Source: Kryptolebias marmoratus (lineage: Eukaryota > Chordata > Actinopteri > Cyprinodontiformes > Rivulidae). From it: a stretch of DNA of 64,000 bases. Under the pieces are notes generated by a model. It was not told where the DNA came from and made no database searches. It saw only the letters and a list, made by a program, of their open reading frames with translations. Shown here one piece after another: positions 46,850 through 64,000 of the stretch (position 1 is the stretch's first letter; each line of letters begins with the position of its first letter). Both the position numbers and the translations under genes were made by a program. The stretch lies in assembly GCF_001649575.2 (NCBI RefSeq), contig NC_051433.1:14629044-14693043 (forward strand), written 5' to 3'.

Positions 46850-47430
46850 TTTGTACCACTTGCCAAGCATCGCAAGAACCACAGAGCAGGTTTTATTGAA
46901 ACTCTCGGAAAGTAATCACTGGATGTACATCTGCAACTGGAGTCAACCACATTCAAGATGGCCGCCGCAGCTAAGCAAACTCGGCAAACACAAAAATAGT
47001 TCTAACTCTGCCAGTTTTACGGAGACTGAACTGAAATTGTGTGTGTTAGTAGCAGCCGAGAGCCATCCACAACATGTACTCTGAGCACTAGTTGATCGCA
47101 CCAGATCTGGTTTTAAGACTTTGTCATTAACTATAGCAGTCGCATGTGTCTGTTAGCAAAATATCTCACGAACGCCTGGACAGATTTTATTGAAACTTTC
47201 AGAAACTTATCATTTGATCCACATCTACAACTGATTAACTTTTGGAGTCAACCCAGTTCAAAATGTCACCGCAGCTAGTCAACCTCAGCCAGCACAAAAA
47301 TGACTCTGACTCAGTTAATTGTACAGAAATTGAGCTAAAATTTGGTGTGGCAGTAGCTGAGAGTCATCCGCAACACATATCCCAAGTGCTAACGCATCTC
47401 GCAATACTGCATGAGATCATAGGATGACAG
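46850..47430 (+). repeat. Two tandem copies of dispersed repeat family R1
   Basis: Copy one (about 46850-47090) and copy two (about 47135-47430) share in order: a TTTTATTGAAACT block, a GATCCACATCTACAACTG / GATGTACATCTGCAACTG block, GGAGTCAACC, a CCGCAGCTA block, CACAAAAAT, TCTGCCAGTT / TCAGTTAATT, GAGCCATCC / GAGTCATCC and CAACA. Other copies, inverted, lie at 32.6-32.93 and 42.62-42.74 kb. No coding capacity. The open frames at 46851-47427 follow the repeat unit and are not genes. Confidence 0.85.
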
Positions 47431-47569
47431 CTTAAAACCCTGGCCTGAAAAGCATTTCTTTAAGGCCACAAAAGGAAAAGAAAGCTGCATGCAGAATATC
47501 ACCATAACTTTAAAATAGAGATACCTTTTGATTATTTTATACCTTTCATTTTTTAATTATGTGGTGTAA

Positions 47570-48220
47570 TATAGAGATGCAAATCTTTAAGTGTTGCTTT
47601 GCTTCGATTCCGATTTTTAGGGTCACGATTCGATCCAGAAACGATTTTCAATTCAGAAACCAATTTTTCTATTCAAATGGTCTATAGAGTCTGTTTAAAT
47701 TATGTGATTAACAAGAGGAAAAGACAGCGTAAACTATTCGACAAGGCTCCATACTGTATCAAATCATCAGTTTGTTTTTAAACAAAAATAGGTTCATTCA
47801 TAAAATTCTTTAACTTAAATTATCTGTATTAGGTGAGCTTAGCTGCCTGGCTTTTTCTCATATAAAAAAAAATCAAAGAATTATTCAAAGTACAGTTTTA
47901 CAAAAATTAAGCAGACTTCAGTCTACCATAGTGCATCGACTTTGAACTGTAAATAAAATACAGACTTTGCTGTCTTAACTAAAGTGCATTAATATTTGTT
48001 AAATGTTGAACAACATGTCAGTCTGTGCAAGTCTGTACAAAAACACTTCTGAGCTCTGATTTAGGATTCACTCAAATGGTATTAGTTATTATTTTTAAAT
48101 GATTTTAAAATTCATTTTCAAGCATTTTGAAACAATTTAGAATTCCCAGGACTAGGAACTGCGATTCTCCATAGAATCGATTTTTTTTTTCTGCACCCGT
48201 AGTGTAATAGATAATGCTGT
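47570..48220. mobile_element. Probable MITE-like element with CGATTC-rich ends
   Basis: The left edge (GTGTAATATAGAGATGCAAA, then GCTTCGATTCCGATTTTTAG and CACGATTCGATCCAG) and right edge (GCGATTCTCCATAGAATCG ... GCACCCGTAGTGTAAT) look like the diverged ends of one element. The interior is AT-rich and non-coding. A fragment of similar sequence lies near 5390. Assigned by appearance only. Confidence 0.4.
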
Positions 48221-48231
48221 CACCTTACAGC

Positions 48232-48254
48232 AAAAAAAAAAAAAAAAAAAAAAA
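48232..48254. repeat. Poly(A) homopolymer
   Basis: An uninterrupted run of A that follows the MITE-like element. Confidence 0.95.
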
Positions 48255-48259
48255 GTCAG

Positions 48260-49400
48260 ATTTATCCTTTGTGTGCATTTACTTTTTATAGGTTTTAACT
48301 TTTGGTCACATCCACCATAAAGTCAGGTCTAGAAGCAGGTGAGGCCTACAGAAGTGTTGTTGGTTTGTTTGTTTTCATTATTATTTTGATCAATTACTTG
48401 TTTTTATCAAAAACTTGTCAAAAAACATCAAATGCTTTAACCTATTCAAGACTTTCTATCAGCTGTAGATATGTATACGCTGATGTGTGTGTGTGTGTGT
48501 GTGTGTGTAGGAGGCCAAGCAGACAGGTCTGTGTGTTTATAGGATTATTGTAAGAAGCCTTACAGTAAAGTGTCTTGCTGATCAGATTATTGGTCCTGCT
48601 GACACACCCCGAATGCTCTTTGACACTCCTGAGCTGAATCCCTCTCACAGCAGCACAGGCTGGACTACTAACCAGGCTGCTGTCTGGCCGGGAATAGTTA
48701 TATTTTCCCTGTTTCCTTTACCTGTGGCAGGTGTTCTCTGAGCTGAAATCTAGACTCTGGGCTTTTTGAGTGTGTGTGCACAGCGCCATCCAGTGTCGTA
48801 ACATCAGCACTGCATTGTTTTTCCACGGAGGCCGAGAACAAAACCGAGCAGGACAGGATGTTTTCATTAAACTGATCTCAGTCAGCATTTCTACTTTTAG
48901 CTGCATGGGAGTTGAATGCAAGATGCTGGACTTCTGCTACGCTGTTCATCCCAACTTCCTGATTTTAATTGAATATTTAGATTTTGATTAGGGGCAGTCA
49001 CATCACTGCTGGTTGAAAGCAGTTTTTCAGCTGTGAGAGGGAGCAAACGCTCAGCAGGCTGCTGAATTCAGTCTAGTTTGAAATAACTAACAAAAAAGGT
49101 GCTTTTTAATAAAAGAATCAGCTGAGCAAATTGTCACACTTTTGTTTTTTAAAATACATATGCAGCTTTGTGTGTGTGTGTCAGAGTAAATTGAATATAT
49201 TTGACCATTACAGCTCCCTTTTCTGAATAAACTATTTTATTCCCAAATTTCCTCCATTATAATTGAATTGATAAATGAGAATTCAATTTACCTGCTGGTG
49301 GAAAAGGGTGTTTTTTTAAAGGTGTTTTCTGATGTCCTGAACACTCCATGGTGTGTTCTGTATTATGATGTAAAGATTATTATAGTGGAAAAAAAGAAAG
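48260..49400. other. Intergenic DNA with (TG)n microsatellite
   Basis: A TG dinucleotide array lies at 48484-48509. No gene recognised; open frames at 48302-48991 lack features. Confidence 0.5.
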
Positions 49401-49449
49401 GCAGATCTAGGACCAGGTTTGGTTCTTGGCGGATACCGGGTGGAAAACA

Positions 49450-50488
49450 TGTTTACATCCTGACTCTGTGCTTCTGTTGCGAGTTTAAAGTGCGTCGGAC
49501 GTTGTTGACCTTTTTGCCGAATGTACGACGTGTGATTTTAACGCCGTGGGGCTCGTGACAGGGTCGTGAAAGGCCCGAGACTTTCGCGTTTTTCTGCAGA
49601 ATGTGTTTGTGCGAGCCTCTCGCATGCAGCACGCCTCCCATTCGGTTCTCCTTCTCCTCCGATTGGCTGCCACGCCTGCGTTCTCCCCTCTGATTGGTCA
49701 ACTGCCCGGACGCATTCGCTGCCCATGAGCGCAGCGCGTGAACAAGCGGGAGGGCTTCTTTTCTCCCGCACACACGCAGGGAGCATTACGGTAGAAGGCC
49801 TAAAGCCGTTTTCTAAGAAAATAAGACGTCTGCGTGTGCTCAGGAAATGTTTGCGGGAACATTTTCATCAAGGGGTCGAAAACACGGACTATTTACTTAA
49901 CTAGAAGCTAAAAGTAAACAAACAAACTCAAAAAAAATTATCACACGAACATCAAAATGTGCACGAAAACAATGAATTGTGGTGACTGGAATAGAAAATG
50001 AGAACACTGATTTCTGCATTGGCTTTATATATATATAAATATAAAGTTAGATCACGATTATTTTCTTTAAGTTGAGATTTTTATCTCCCTATTTTTGGTT
50101 AAACCTACCTCATATTTAGACAATGCCCCTTTTTATTTTATAATTGTGGGAAACACGAGTCCTTTTTAAAGCTTTATTGTCATGTTAGGTGCAAGTAAAT
50201 ACGTGGAATACATGTATTTACTTACTTAATGCAGGATTGAATTAGTAAATGCCATCAGATGTGGACGGATCGTGTAAGACGAGACGTGTTGTTTTGTTCT
50301 TTCTCGTTGCGCGCTGCCTCCGCTTATTACGGTAAGAGAGGAAAAAAACCGACAGCCCTGCTGTTCCTCAGCTGATAACAGGCATCCAGTCCGCTGCAGC
50401 CTCCTCAGACACACTGAGGACTGGAAGGCCATCGCCTCGCATCGCTAAAGGAAAGCCGGCCAGAGAGCATTACACCTCCCACCCAGGG
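49450..50488 (+). promoter_or_regulatory. pfkfb4: Probable promoter region and 5' UTR of pfkfb4
   Basis: GC- and CpG-rich blocks lie at 49480-49870 and 50260-50488. Two ATTGG (inverted CCAAT) motifs are in the first (near 49662 and 49692). ACGTG cores, the minimum of a hypoxia response element, occur near 49527, 50202 and 50284. PFKFB4 is a known HIF-1 target in mammals, so these fit, but a five-base core is weak evidence. Open frames at 49453-49904 are compositional. Confidence 0.45.
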
Positions 50489-56199
<5,711 letters not shown>

Positions 56200-57228
56200 T
56201 TCCCGAGCGCTTCGGCCGCCTCTCGCTTCAGGGACTTCTGGACGTGACGGCGTGTGAAAAGCACCGTGTAGCTGAGCTGCTGTTTCGCCTTCCTCACTGA
56301 CACGGAAACATCTCGTTGGACCTGGGCTGTCAATTTTATTTTTATTTTTTTTGTTTGTGTGTGAGGAAAACTGAAGGCAAAATGCCACATCCTTTCAGTC
56401 TGCAGATCCATCCTTACCGGTGCTACAATAATCTCAATGTCCAGCATCAAATATATAAAATTAAAGGTAAAAATCCACTCCATGCTAAACACTGTATGTA
56501 CTGTTATATACTTCCACTGATCTGGAAGATGGTTCTGATGTATAAACATCCAATAATATATTTAAAAACAAATGTACTGTTTCTTTTTAAACAGTATTTT
56601 CTTTTCTGTTTGAAATTTATATATATAAAAAATGAAAGAGTGCCCCAAGCACCAACAAAAATCTTTTTTTTTTTTACATTTCAGTGGTGAAGATACAATT
56701 TTTTTTTAAACTGTATGTTAAGTGCTTTAATCCAAAATGTGATAATGGTAGTGACACCAAATATGATTACTGGTGTGGTTTTAAACAGGTCAAAAAAATA
56801 TGACCAGTCTGTAGTTCCAGGTTTTTACTGGTCAAACTGTCTGCAACAACAAATACCTGTTTTCTGTTGGGCGTATGAAGTAAGGTACTGTCCTGGCTGG
56901 GTGTACGTGTTTCTGAGGTTTCAAACTACCTGTGTTTCATGTATTAATATACATTGTGCATCAATGTACTGAAAATAATCAGCTGTGAATTTCTAAATGT
57001 TTAATATTTGTAGTAAAGCGACACGTGGTAATCACTGGTGACATTTTACTGATTTAAAAAAAAGCAAGCAAGAGTCACTAAAATTCAAAATGAACAATGT
57101 TTTTTGTTTTTATTCCTTGGCGGGAAGTAAACTCATTTAGTTTCATTGTGTTGCGAAAAAAAAAAAGTAATTGATTACTTTTATAGTTTAAGGTTTGTGG
57201 AAAACACAGCAAACTGAAATTCCTGTGC

Positions 57229-57308
<80 letters not shown>

Positions 57309-57656
57309 AAAAACTTTAAAAACATTTAAATTATCTTTTAAAAAATCCTGTGTTCAGTAATATTGATAGCAAATACTTTTTTTAAGGTCTGCCCTGACCT
57401 GTAATGTTCCAAAGGCAGGTTTTAAATGTCTGCTGTGAATATTCATTATGTACAAAACATCAATAATTTGAGCACAGGCTCTTTTTCAGGTTAAAGGCTC
57501 GAACCCCGTTGGCCAGTACAGTCTGTACGTCCTACGTTTCTTCTCTTGTCTGATCACACAAGCCAGGATCTGATCAGCGGTGTGAGTGCTGCACAGTGGT
57601 GGCCAAAATTGCAAAATGGAATGTATTCCTGGGTTTTTCCTTTCTCTTTCTCTCTC
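56200..57656. other. Convergent 3' regions of pfkfb4 (+) and arpc4 (-)
   Basis: About 1.45 kb separates the two stop codons. There is no AATAAA close to the pfkfb4 stop; an ATTAAA at 56460-56465 is a candidate. On the minus strand an AATAAA (TTTATT on +) at 57109-57114 could end arpc4. Open frames here are not supported as genes. Confidence 0.5.
57234..57305. repeat. (AT)n microsatellite
   Basis: About 36 uninterrupted AT units lie between the convergent pfkfb4 and arpc4 3' ends. Confidence 0.98.
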
Positions 57657-60600
57657 TCAGAACTGCAAAAATCAATCAAAACACAGTGTCGTAAATGCAA
57701 AAAGGCGAAGATAGGCAGTACAGCTTAGTGCAAACTTCTGTGCATCATAAATGGATTTTAAAAACAAAACTAACTCACGTTTTTGAGGAACTCCTCGGCG
57801 ACGATCCGAGCCCTGGCGTTGACGGAGAGCTTCATTTCGCTGATCTCCTTGTCGATTTCTTCCATAAAATGAATGACAAAATCCACTAGTTTATGCTTGT
57901 ACATCTGCTCGGTGTGGAAGTTGGTGATGAGGAAACTGATGTCATAGCCCTGTGGAGTAAAGAGACGAAGACATAATAAAAGCCATTTTCAACAAAAACC
58001 TTTTTCAGCTCTGATGCATTACAAAGCTACCTATTTTGAGACAGAACCAATGATTTGTTTTGCTGAATTTCCTCTTTTAAAGTACTCATGAATGTAAAAG
58101 CAATAATTGATAACAAAAGGAAAAAAAAATTATACAGTGACTAAATGAGGATGGCAATTTTAAGGGTTTAGGAGGATTTTTTCACACAAAGTTTTAAGTT
58201 TTACAGTGTTTTCTACAGAGCACCTTCAGGTTTTATGGGTTACAGGGCAAGCAAGCTAAACTGTTGTTTTCTTTAAGCTTTGTTCATCAGCAAATATTAC
58301 CTTTTAGTCCAGACTAAACAATACCGAGTCTGAGCCGTGTCAGCAGTTACTCACCTCCACAGGTTTCCTCCTCAGGATAAAGAAGTTTTCTGCTCTCATC
58401 ATCATAAAACGCATGAACTTATGACACAGAATCTTCTCAATCTCGTCTGCCTACAGCGAAAAATGAATAACAGACAGAAAGTTTGTGATTGCGGGCCGCT
58501 GCGAATGCTTCTCGACAAGCTGTGAGGCCGGAAACTCGACTGACCTGCTTGACAGCGATGCTGACCCGGACAGAGTTGATGGAGCCCTCGATCAGGACCT
58601 TCTCCTTCTCGTTACGACTGATGATCACAGGCTGGAGGAGCAACTCTTTACTGCTCCTGGACGAGAGACGACACACGCAGTTGTTACTCTGCTCTCCAAC
58701 CACTGAGCATTACAAGCTGAACCCCGAAGGCTCACCTGACTTCCACCTCTGGTTTGTTGTGTCTTTCCACCACTTGGGAGGAGAAATTCTCTAGGCAGAG
58801 AGCGGCCTGCAGCGTGGCGCGCACCGCATTGAGGTATGGACGCAAAGTCGCCGTCTTGACATGGAAAACAAGACAAAAACCACGTGAAAGTAATTTATGA
58901 TGAAGAATAAACTGAGCAACTGAGCCTGACTGGTTTATAAAAAGTCCTGCAGATCAACAAGTTCCACAAATCGGACCGAGTTTTTTGTGTTTTGTTTTTA
59001 ACTCGACAACAGTTCAGTCACTGGCTGCCTTGGATGTTGACTCAGAGCAGAAACTGGTTGTTTTACTTTTCTCTTCTGCTGCTACAACTAAAAACTGTCA
59101 CCGTTCTGCAACATTTTTCTGAAACAAATTCTTTACTGGAGAAACAAACACCTACCATCTCCAAAATGAAGTCAAACTAATAACAAAGCAACTACTGTCA
59201 ATGACAGAAACTTAAATCTCACAAATAATAAAAAATATCTATCGACAACACAAAGTGTTTTGATCAGGCGTTATACTATGACGCCCAGGTAGAGCTTCAA
59301 CACTCCTCAGCGTTCATTTTACACACTCCTGGATATTTATTCTGTTATTCTGAAGTGATGAAAGGGCATTTATTTATATATTACCTAATTTGATGTTCTG
59401 CTAATGACAGCAACAAGCTCTGACAAAACCAAATTATTTCATCACAGGAAGAAGGTGATCAATCAGAATCACTTTGATTCGTGGTGAACCTCTCAAGTGT
59501 AAAAGTAGATCCAAACCATGTCAGCAAAATATCTCCTTACAGGTGAAAATAACCACCAAATCTTCTCAGTGTAGGACTGAAGGTTTTAAATGTTAAATTC
59601 GACTTATCACACATGTAGGTTGCCAGTGCTGTCAGAAATCACATTTACACTGTTAGAAAGAAAATGCATCATTTTTATGTACTATGCCAAAAAACAAATA
59701 ACATTGTGATGCTTTGTGAGTTAACTTCAGGTCCAGGTTGGGATTTTTCAGTATCATTAATGTGGTTCACTTCTTACTTTGGGTCTCAAAGTCTAACCTC
59801 CTCCACAGAATCTTAGCGCCACCTAGTGACCAATTCTGTAAGGAAAAAAAATAAAATAACTGCTGTGTCGACAGTAAGTCTCGTCACTCAATTTTTCTTA
59901 AAGTTAAACCGATTTATTTGCTTGTTTTTTATTGAGAAGTAACCTTCTGATACCAAGTACTTATGTAGTTTACTCTAAAAGTAATTATTTGAAAGAACTA
60001 TAATTTATTTTGCCTTAAATAAAAGCACGAGTGTGGAGTGCATCAAACTGGATCATAATGTGTCTGAATGATATTCATTACGTCAACTAAAACAGCAGAT
60101 AACATTTTAAAGCCTGAATAGAAAATTATCTTTTTTTTTTTTTTTACATCTGCCAGCTTACTTAATTAAAGGATTAAATCATTTTATTTGTGTTCCTTGT
60201 TGAATACAAAAAGCATCTAAAATGTCCGAGGGTGATGGGAAAGATTAAGACTGAGCTCAGTCAAAGGCCACACCTGGACCACAAGAACTGAACAAAATAC
60301 ACTCAACACAACCCTGAAAATAATGACCGTGAAACATAATTTTTGATAATTATGATTAGTCCCCTAAAGTTACTTCGGCCAGTTTCTCCTAAATGTAAAC
60401 AAACTCAGAACCCAAACAACTGATTTAACTTAGTGGACTGATAACCAGTTTTCCAGTCAAGCCAGATCACCCAAAGATACCCTGAATATGTCAAACAGGC
60501 CTCTTAAAACACACTAAATATAACCTTAAATGAACAACAACATATGACTGGAACACCATGCCCATACTTGTTCAACAAGATTAGGACAAAGTCCTGAAGC

Positions 60601-61612
60601 AGTGTGTGAAGAAAACTAAACACACCCATGATTTAATAGTTTGTCAAAGCCCAGTTAACCAAAATAAATAATTGTCCATTTCAGACTCTCACATTTGTGT
60701 TGAAGGATCTTCTTTACGACATTTATTGAGGGTTGAGGGGATTTGTTTTTGCACATATATCTCTTCTTAGGTCCTTTTTCAGAATCTCGGTCTAATAAAT
60801 GAGGTTTGGACTTTGGGTCATTACAATACTGACATGAGTTAATACAGAATGTCATACAATGTTTTTTTTCTCGTTCTTTTTTTTTTTTTTTTTTTTTTTT
60901 TTACAATAATTGTGTGCGAGAGAAGACAGGAATTAGTCAGGAACTACTAACATGTTTAATATTGGTAAAAATATATATAACTCAGTTCACACTGCAATCA
61001 GTTTTGTTTATTTGTTGTTGTTTGTTTCTGATAAATAACTTGAGAAGCCTCTTACCTCACATATTTTCAATTTCTATTTTATTTTAAAAATATAGCCCAG
61101 TTTACCATAAATAGATTGTGATTATTTTCCGTTTTAAATTATATTGGGATAGCTGCAACATATATCTGCTGTAAAAATAAGAACTACAAAATGAAAAAAG
61201 TTGCACAATCACGTCTGATCCATCCTCCTTATCAGATCATCTGGAGCCACCAGCACACTTCAAGATCAACCTTCATTTCCGTACTGAGTTTTTACGATTA
61301 ACTACAGTTTTACCAGAATTACGACCAGTTACCGAGCCTACAAATAAGAAACAACATTTGAATTATCAACATCTTTAGGAACTGTAACAAACAAAGAGAT
61401 AAAATCTCTTTTTTAAAGGCAGGAAACCGAGTAGCTAATGTTAGCCTGTTAGCATCATGAAAGAAAACTAGGAGGAAAAAATAAAAGAAAGCTGGTCTTT
61501 ATACTGCAGCATTACTGTATGAATGCCCCCTGTCCTCTACCGACAGATTATTACACAGGTACCTGTTAAAATACAATGTTTAATGTGTTAGAAGTCAAAT
61601 ATCTCTTACCAT
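57657..61612 (-). CDS. arpc4: Actin-related protein 2/3 complex subunit 4
   Basis: A structural subunit of the seven-protein Arp2/3 complex. With ARPC2 it forms the core that contacts the mother actin filament during branching. Six coding exons on the minus strand: 61610-61612 (ATG alone), 58736-58854, 58545-58656, 58355-58450, 57779-57949, 57657-57662 (TTC TGA). They give exactly 168 residues, the vertebrate length. The product reads [118 protein letters not shown] and ends VAEEFLKNF, near-identical to human. The first and last coding exons encode one residue each, so homology searches with short seeds will miss them. Intron 1 is about 2.75 kb. Exon 2 uses a CAAG acceptor. Confidence 0.97.
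58860..61600 (-). other. arpc4: arpc4 intron 1
   Basis: About 2.75 kb of AT-rich intron with a poly(T) run at 60878-60902 and a shorter T-rich run near 60130. No exon, snoRNA or other gene recognised. Confidence 0.7.
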
Positions 61613-61740
61613 TTTTTCTGCTTCAATAGAGACGGCTAAAGACGGAAGTGGCTCCTTCCGCGATTTCCGCAAACACACCGGAAATGAAAAAAGTTTTTTT
61701 TTTTAAAAGAGGACGTGTTGAACGTCAGTTTGCTAAAGAG
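61613..61740 (-). promoter_or_regulatory. arpc4: arpc4 promoter and 5' UTR with ETS-like sites
   Basis: Directly upstream of the arpc4 ATG are GGAAGTGGC, CTTCCGCG, TTTCCGC and CACCGGAAATG, several GGAA/TTCC cores in both orientations within 60 bases. Clustered ETS-type sites without a TATA box are common in housekeeping promoters. The binding factor is inferred. Confidence 0.45.
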
Positions 61741-62190
61741 ATGAAAACAGCAGATTAGTTAAATTAAATTCATCTTATTTGCAAGTTTTTCCTAAAACTA
61801 GACACAAAAACAAAGCGTGTGCTTTTCTATCAGCGCTATTTTATCTTTAGCTTCAGAGAGCAAACAGGATTTTGTGCAGCGCTGCAATTCATTAACAGTG
61901 TGAGCTCTGTGCTGTTTTATTATAAAGTGCTGCTTTTAAAGCCTGATACAGTTATGTAAAGCTTCAAAGTGTCTCCTTAAGAGACACTGCTCTTATTAAA
62001 TTATATGGCAGTTTTCAAAAAAGGTCCAACAGAAGTACTTGACAAAACTTAAACAGGTAAAAATGTACAAATAAATGTGCAAATAAGACCAACTTCAAAA
62101 AACATAAACACTAATGTAATTTCTAAATTAGATGCATGCTACACAACAGAAACTAATACGTTTCGAGGCTCGTTTTGAAAGCAAAGAGAG
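61741..62190. other. Intergenic DNA, nothing recognised
   Basis: AT-rich spacer beyond the arpc4 promoter. No feature supported. Confidence 0.4.
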
Positions 62191-62193
62191 GGT

Positions 62194-62480
62194 GTGGGTC
62201 AGTGGTGTCCAGTCCAGGTCCTGGAGGGCCACCATCCTGGATGTTTTAGATGTTTTAGATGTTTCTCTGCTCTTCAGCAGGTCTTAAATTCTCTAATTTC
62301 TTCTGAACAAGATGGAATTCAGCCACTGACGGGTTTGCATGTTAAAAAGGAGGATTCCACAAGCTGGGGAGCTCGTGTTAAAAACAGACTCACAAAATGT
62401 AAGCAGCACCAGCTGTCTGGCTGCATTCTGGATCAACTAAGATGTTTTCTCGATGTCATGAAACTCGTTTTATAACTCTG
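62194..62480 (+). repeat. Dispersed repeat beginning near GTCCTGGAGGGCCACCATCC
   Basis: CAGTGGTGTCCAGTCCAGGT, CCTGGAGGGCCACCATCCTG, and tandem ATGTTTTAG before TTTCTCTGCTC match a very common teleost interspersed repeat (...CCAGTCCTGGAGGGCC...TTTTAGATGT...). The 93-codon open frame across it is a repeat artefact. Confidence 0.7.
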
Positions 62481-62489
62481 TTGTTCCAA

Positions 62490-63850
62490 AAATTTCAAAG
62501 TAGGACACCACGCTGACAGTCTGGAGGGCGGCACAGCTGGCTCACCTGAACAGAAGGCAGCTTCCATTTTTGTTGAGTCTGCACACTTCTTGAGCTCAAG
62601 AGATTAAACTTTAGATACATGCCACTGAAGTTTTTTTTGTAGAAAAAGCAGGAAGTAAACGCAAACGTCCATTTGGCTTCTCCAAATGTTTTGAGGTCTT
62701 CACTGAAACCTGACATTCCTTGTGAGGTTACTCATAAGAAAATAGATTAAAACAACAAACCAGAAAAAAACCCAGTCAGCCTGCCTACAACAGGGCACAC
62801 TCCTTAGTTCCTCAAGAGCCTACAAACCCATCAGTGCTCAGTTGTTTTGGATGTGACTTTACAAGTTAAGAGTGGAAAAATAACAGGTGAGTGAGTTTAC
62901 ACATAAGGGTACCTCAAAAAAAAAAAAAAAGAGAAAAATAAATAAATGAACTAGTACCAAGAACAATCTTTTGCTATTAAAAGATACATTTAAAATGTTA
63001 AAAAATTGAGACAAATATCGCTAAACTATTGATATATTCAAGAATTTTATTATTTGACGTTCAAATTTTCTTTTACAACATTATTGGCATTGCAGAAATG
63101 CTTTCTGTAAGGAAAAAAAGAAAGAAAAGAAAAAAAAAAAAAAAAAAAAGAGTAATACCAGAGCAAATGGTTGAATATTTTCTTTAAATGGAAAGGAACA
63201 TAGATTTTTAATTCAGTTCTTTACCTTCTATACACCGTGATACACAATCCGTTAAAAATATTAAGTACTTAGCCGACCTGAGCTACAAGCAGATAGATAG
63301 AACAGCAATAACAAAGACAGGACAGAAGACGAGTGTACGCAGTGTTGGTGACGTGTATAGTTTAGCACTGAGAGATGTCTGAGGAGGACATGACACATAC
63401 AGCAGTAATAGTAGCAGTACAAGAAATGTTGCATTGAAGGCAAACTTTATATATCAACAAATTAACATTTTGCACTGTGACTGCCTTATCAGCTTTTATT
63501 TAACACAGTAACATATGTTCCAGCAGTGTGTGAGGCAGTTTTAAATCCTAATCCTGAAGTGACAAGGCAATACAATCACCTGATTGTTCTAATGATTCTC
63601 AGGAGATATTTGAAGAGGGGAAAAGCGAGTATAAATCTGAAGCTTAACAAAAAGGCATGTAATTGAAGACAAAAAATTTAATTTAATTATTCACCCCTCT
63701 ATAACATTTAAAGGCAAAAAAAACAAATAAAAAGTGCAAATAAACAGGTTTCAGATAACAGCCACATAAAACATTTTGTTCTATGGATTATTTCTTGACA
63801 AATGGGCAAAGAGAAAACAAGCAGAAAGCAGGGGATTAAATATTTGAGAT
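62490..63850. other. AT-rich intergenic or 3' UTR sequence
   Basis: Purine-rich homopolymer tracts (for example 63109-63150) and AT-rich DNA with no coding evidence. It could be the 3' UTR of a minus-strand gene that starts right of the window. Confidence 0.35.
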
Positions 63851-63856
63851 GATGTT

Positions 63857-64000
63857 TCTTGGGAATAAGCTAATATTGTCTCACAATACAGAGCATCAGC
63901 CAGTCCACCCAGAGCTCCCAATCGCACTCTTTGAACATGGCTCCATCTTGCCCTTTCAGTGTGAGAACCATACCTGACAAATACGGTGCGGGACAGGAGT
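63857..64000 (-). CDS. Possible terminal exon of an unidentified minus-strand gene (partial)
   Basis: On the minus strand from the window edge, one frame reads SCPAPYLSGMVLTLKGQDGA, then MFKECDWELWVDWLMLCIVR, QY and a stop. Its composition is more protein-like than that of the neighbouring DNA, and a possible acceptor (ATTTGTCAG) lies inside. I do not recognise the protein, and a 3' UTR is equally possible. Confidence 0.15.

Noticed and set aside
49453..49904. Overlapping open frames upstream of pfkfb4
   Set aside because: GC-rich promoter-like DNA with low stop density; no domain and no phase-compatible link was found.

Overview
The window is nuclear DNA from a ray-finned (teleost) fish. 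The genes are split by GT-AG introns, the proteins are vertebrate orthologues of near-standard length, and the background is AT-rich with fish-type interspersed repeats and microsatellites. Repeats built on degenerate TTTTAGC units make a percomorph, perhaps a killifish or livebearer relative, plausible, but that is a guess. I rebuilt the genes by eye by joining exons at splice sites and checking reading phase. No RNA genes or CRISPR arrays were found.

Layout: (1) 1-13.7 kb holds no recognisable gene; it carries microsatellites, a degenerate minisatellite, an LTR-like dispersed repeat and one short cysteine-rich open frame. (2) 13.79-18.90 kb, + strand: sec61a (translocon alpha subunit, 12 exons, 476 aa). 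(3) 20.91-22.06 kb, +: chchd4/MIA40 (3 exons, 151 aa). (4) 23.77-29.59 kb, +: uroc1, urocanate hydratase (19 exons, 675 aa). (5) 31.14-36.09 kb, +: mapkapk3 (10 coding exons, 415 aa). (6) 37.53-41.30 kb, +: a WASP-family-like gene (9 exons, about 417 aa) with a WH1 domain and the helical end of a GBD, but no CRIB motif, no long polyproline region and no VCA module. (7) 41.3-50.5 kb: mainly intergenic, with a LINE reverse-transcriptase fossil, two tandem copies of a dispersed repeat, and a CpG-rich block near 43.1-43.5 kb that may be an alternative first exon of the next gene. (8) 50.49-56.20 kb, +: pfkfb4 (14 exons, 474 aa). (9) 61.61-57.66 kb, - strand: arpc4 (6 exons, 168 aa), convergent with pfkfb4. 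(10) 61.7-64 kb: intergenic, repeats, and a possible terminal exon of another minus-strand gene at the edge.

The genes are functionally mixed: ER protein import, mitochondrial disulfide relay, histidine breakdown, p38-pathway kinase, actin regulation, glycolytic control and Arp2/3. They look like a conserved synteny block rather than a pathway, because from memory all the human orthologues lie on chromosome 3. The least familiar object is the VCA-less WASP-like gene, which sits about 16 kb from the end of an Arp2/3 subunit gene.
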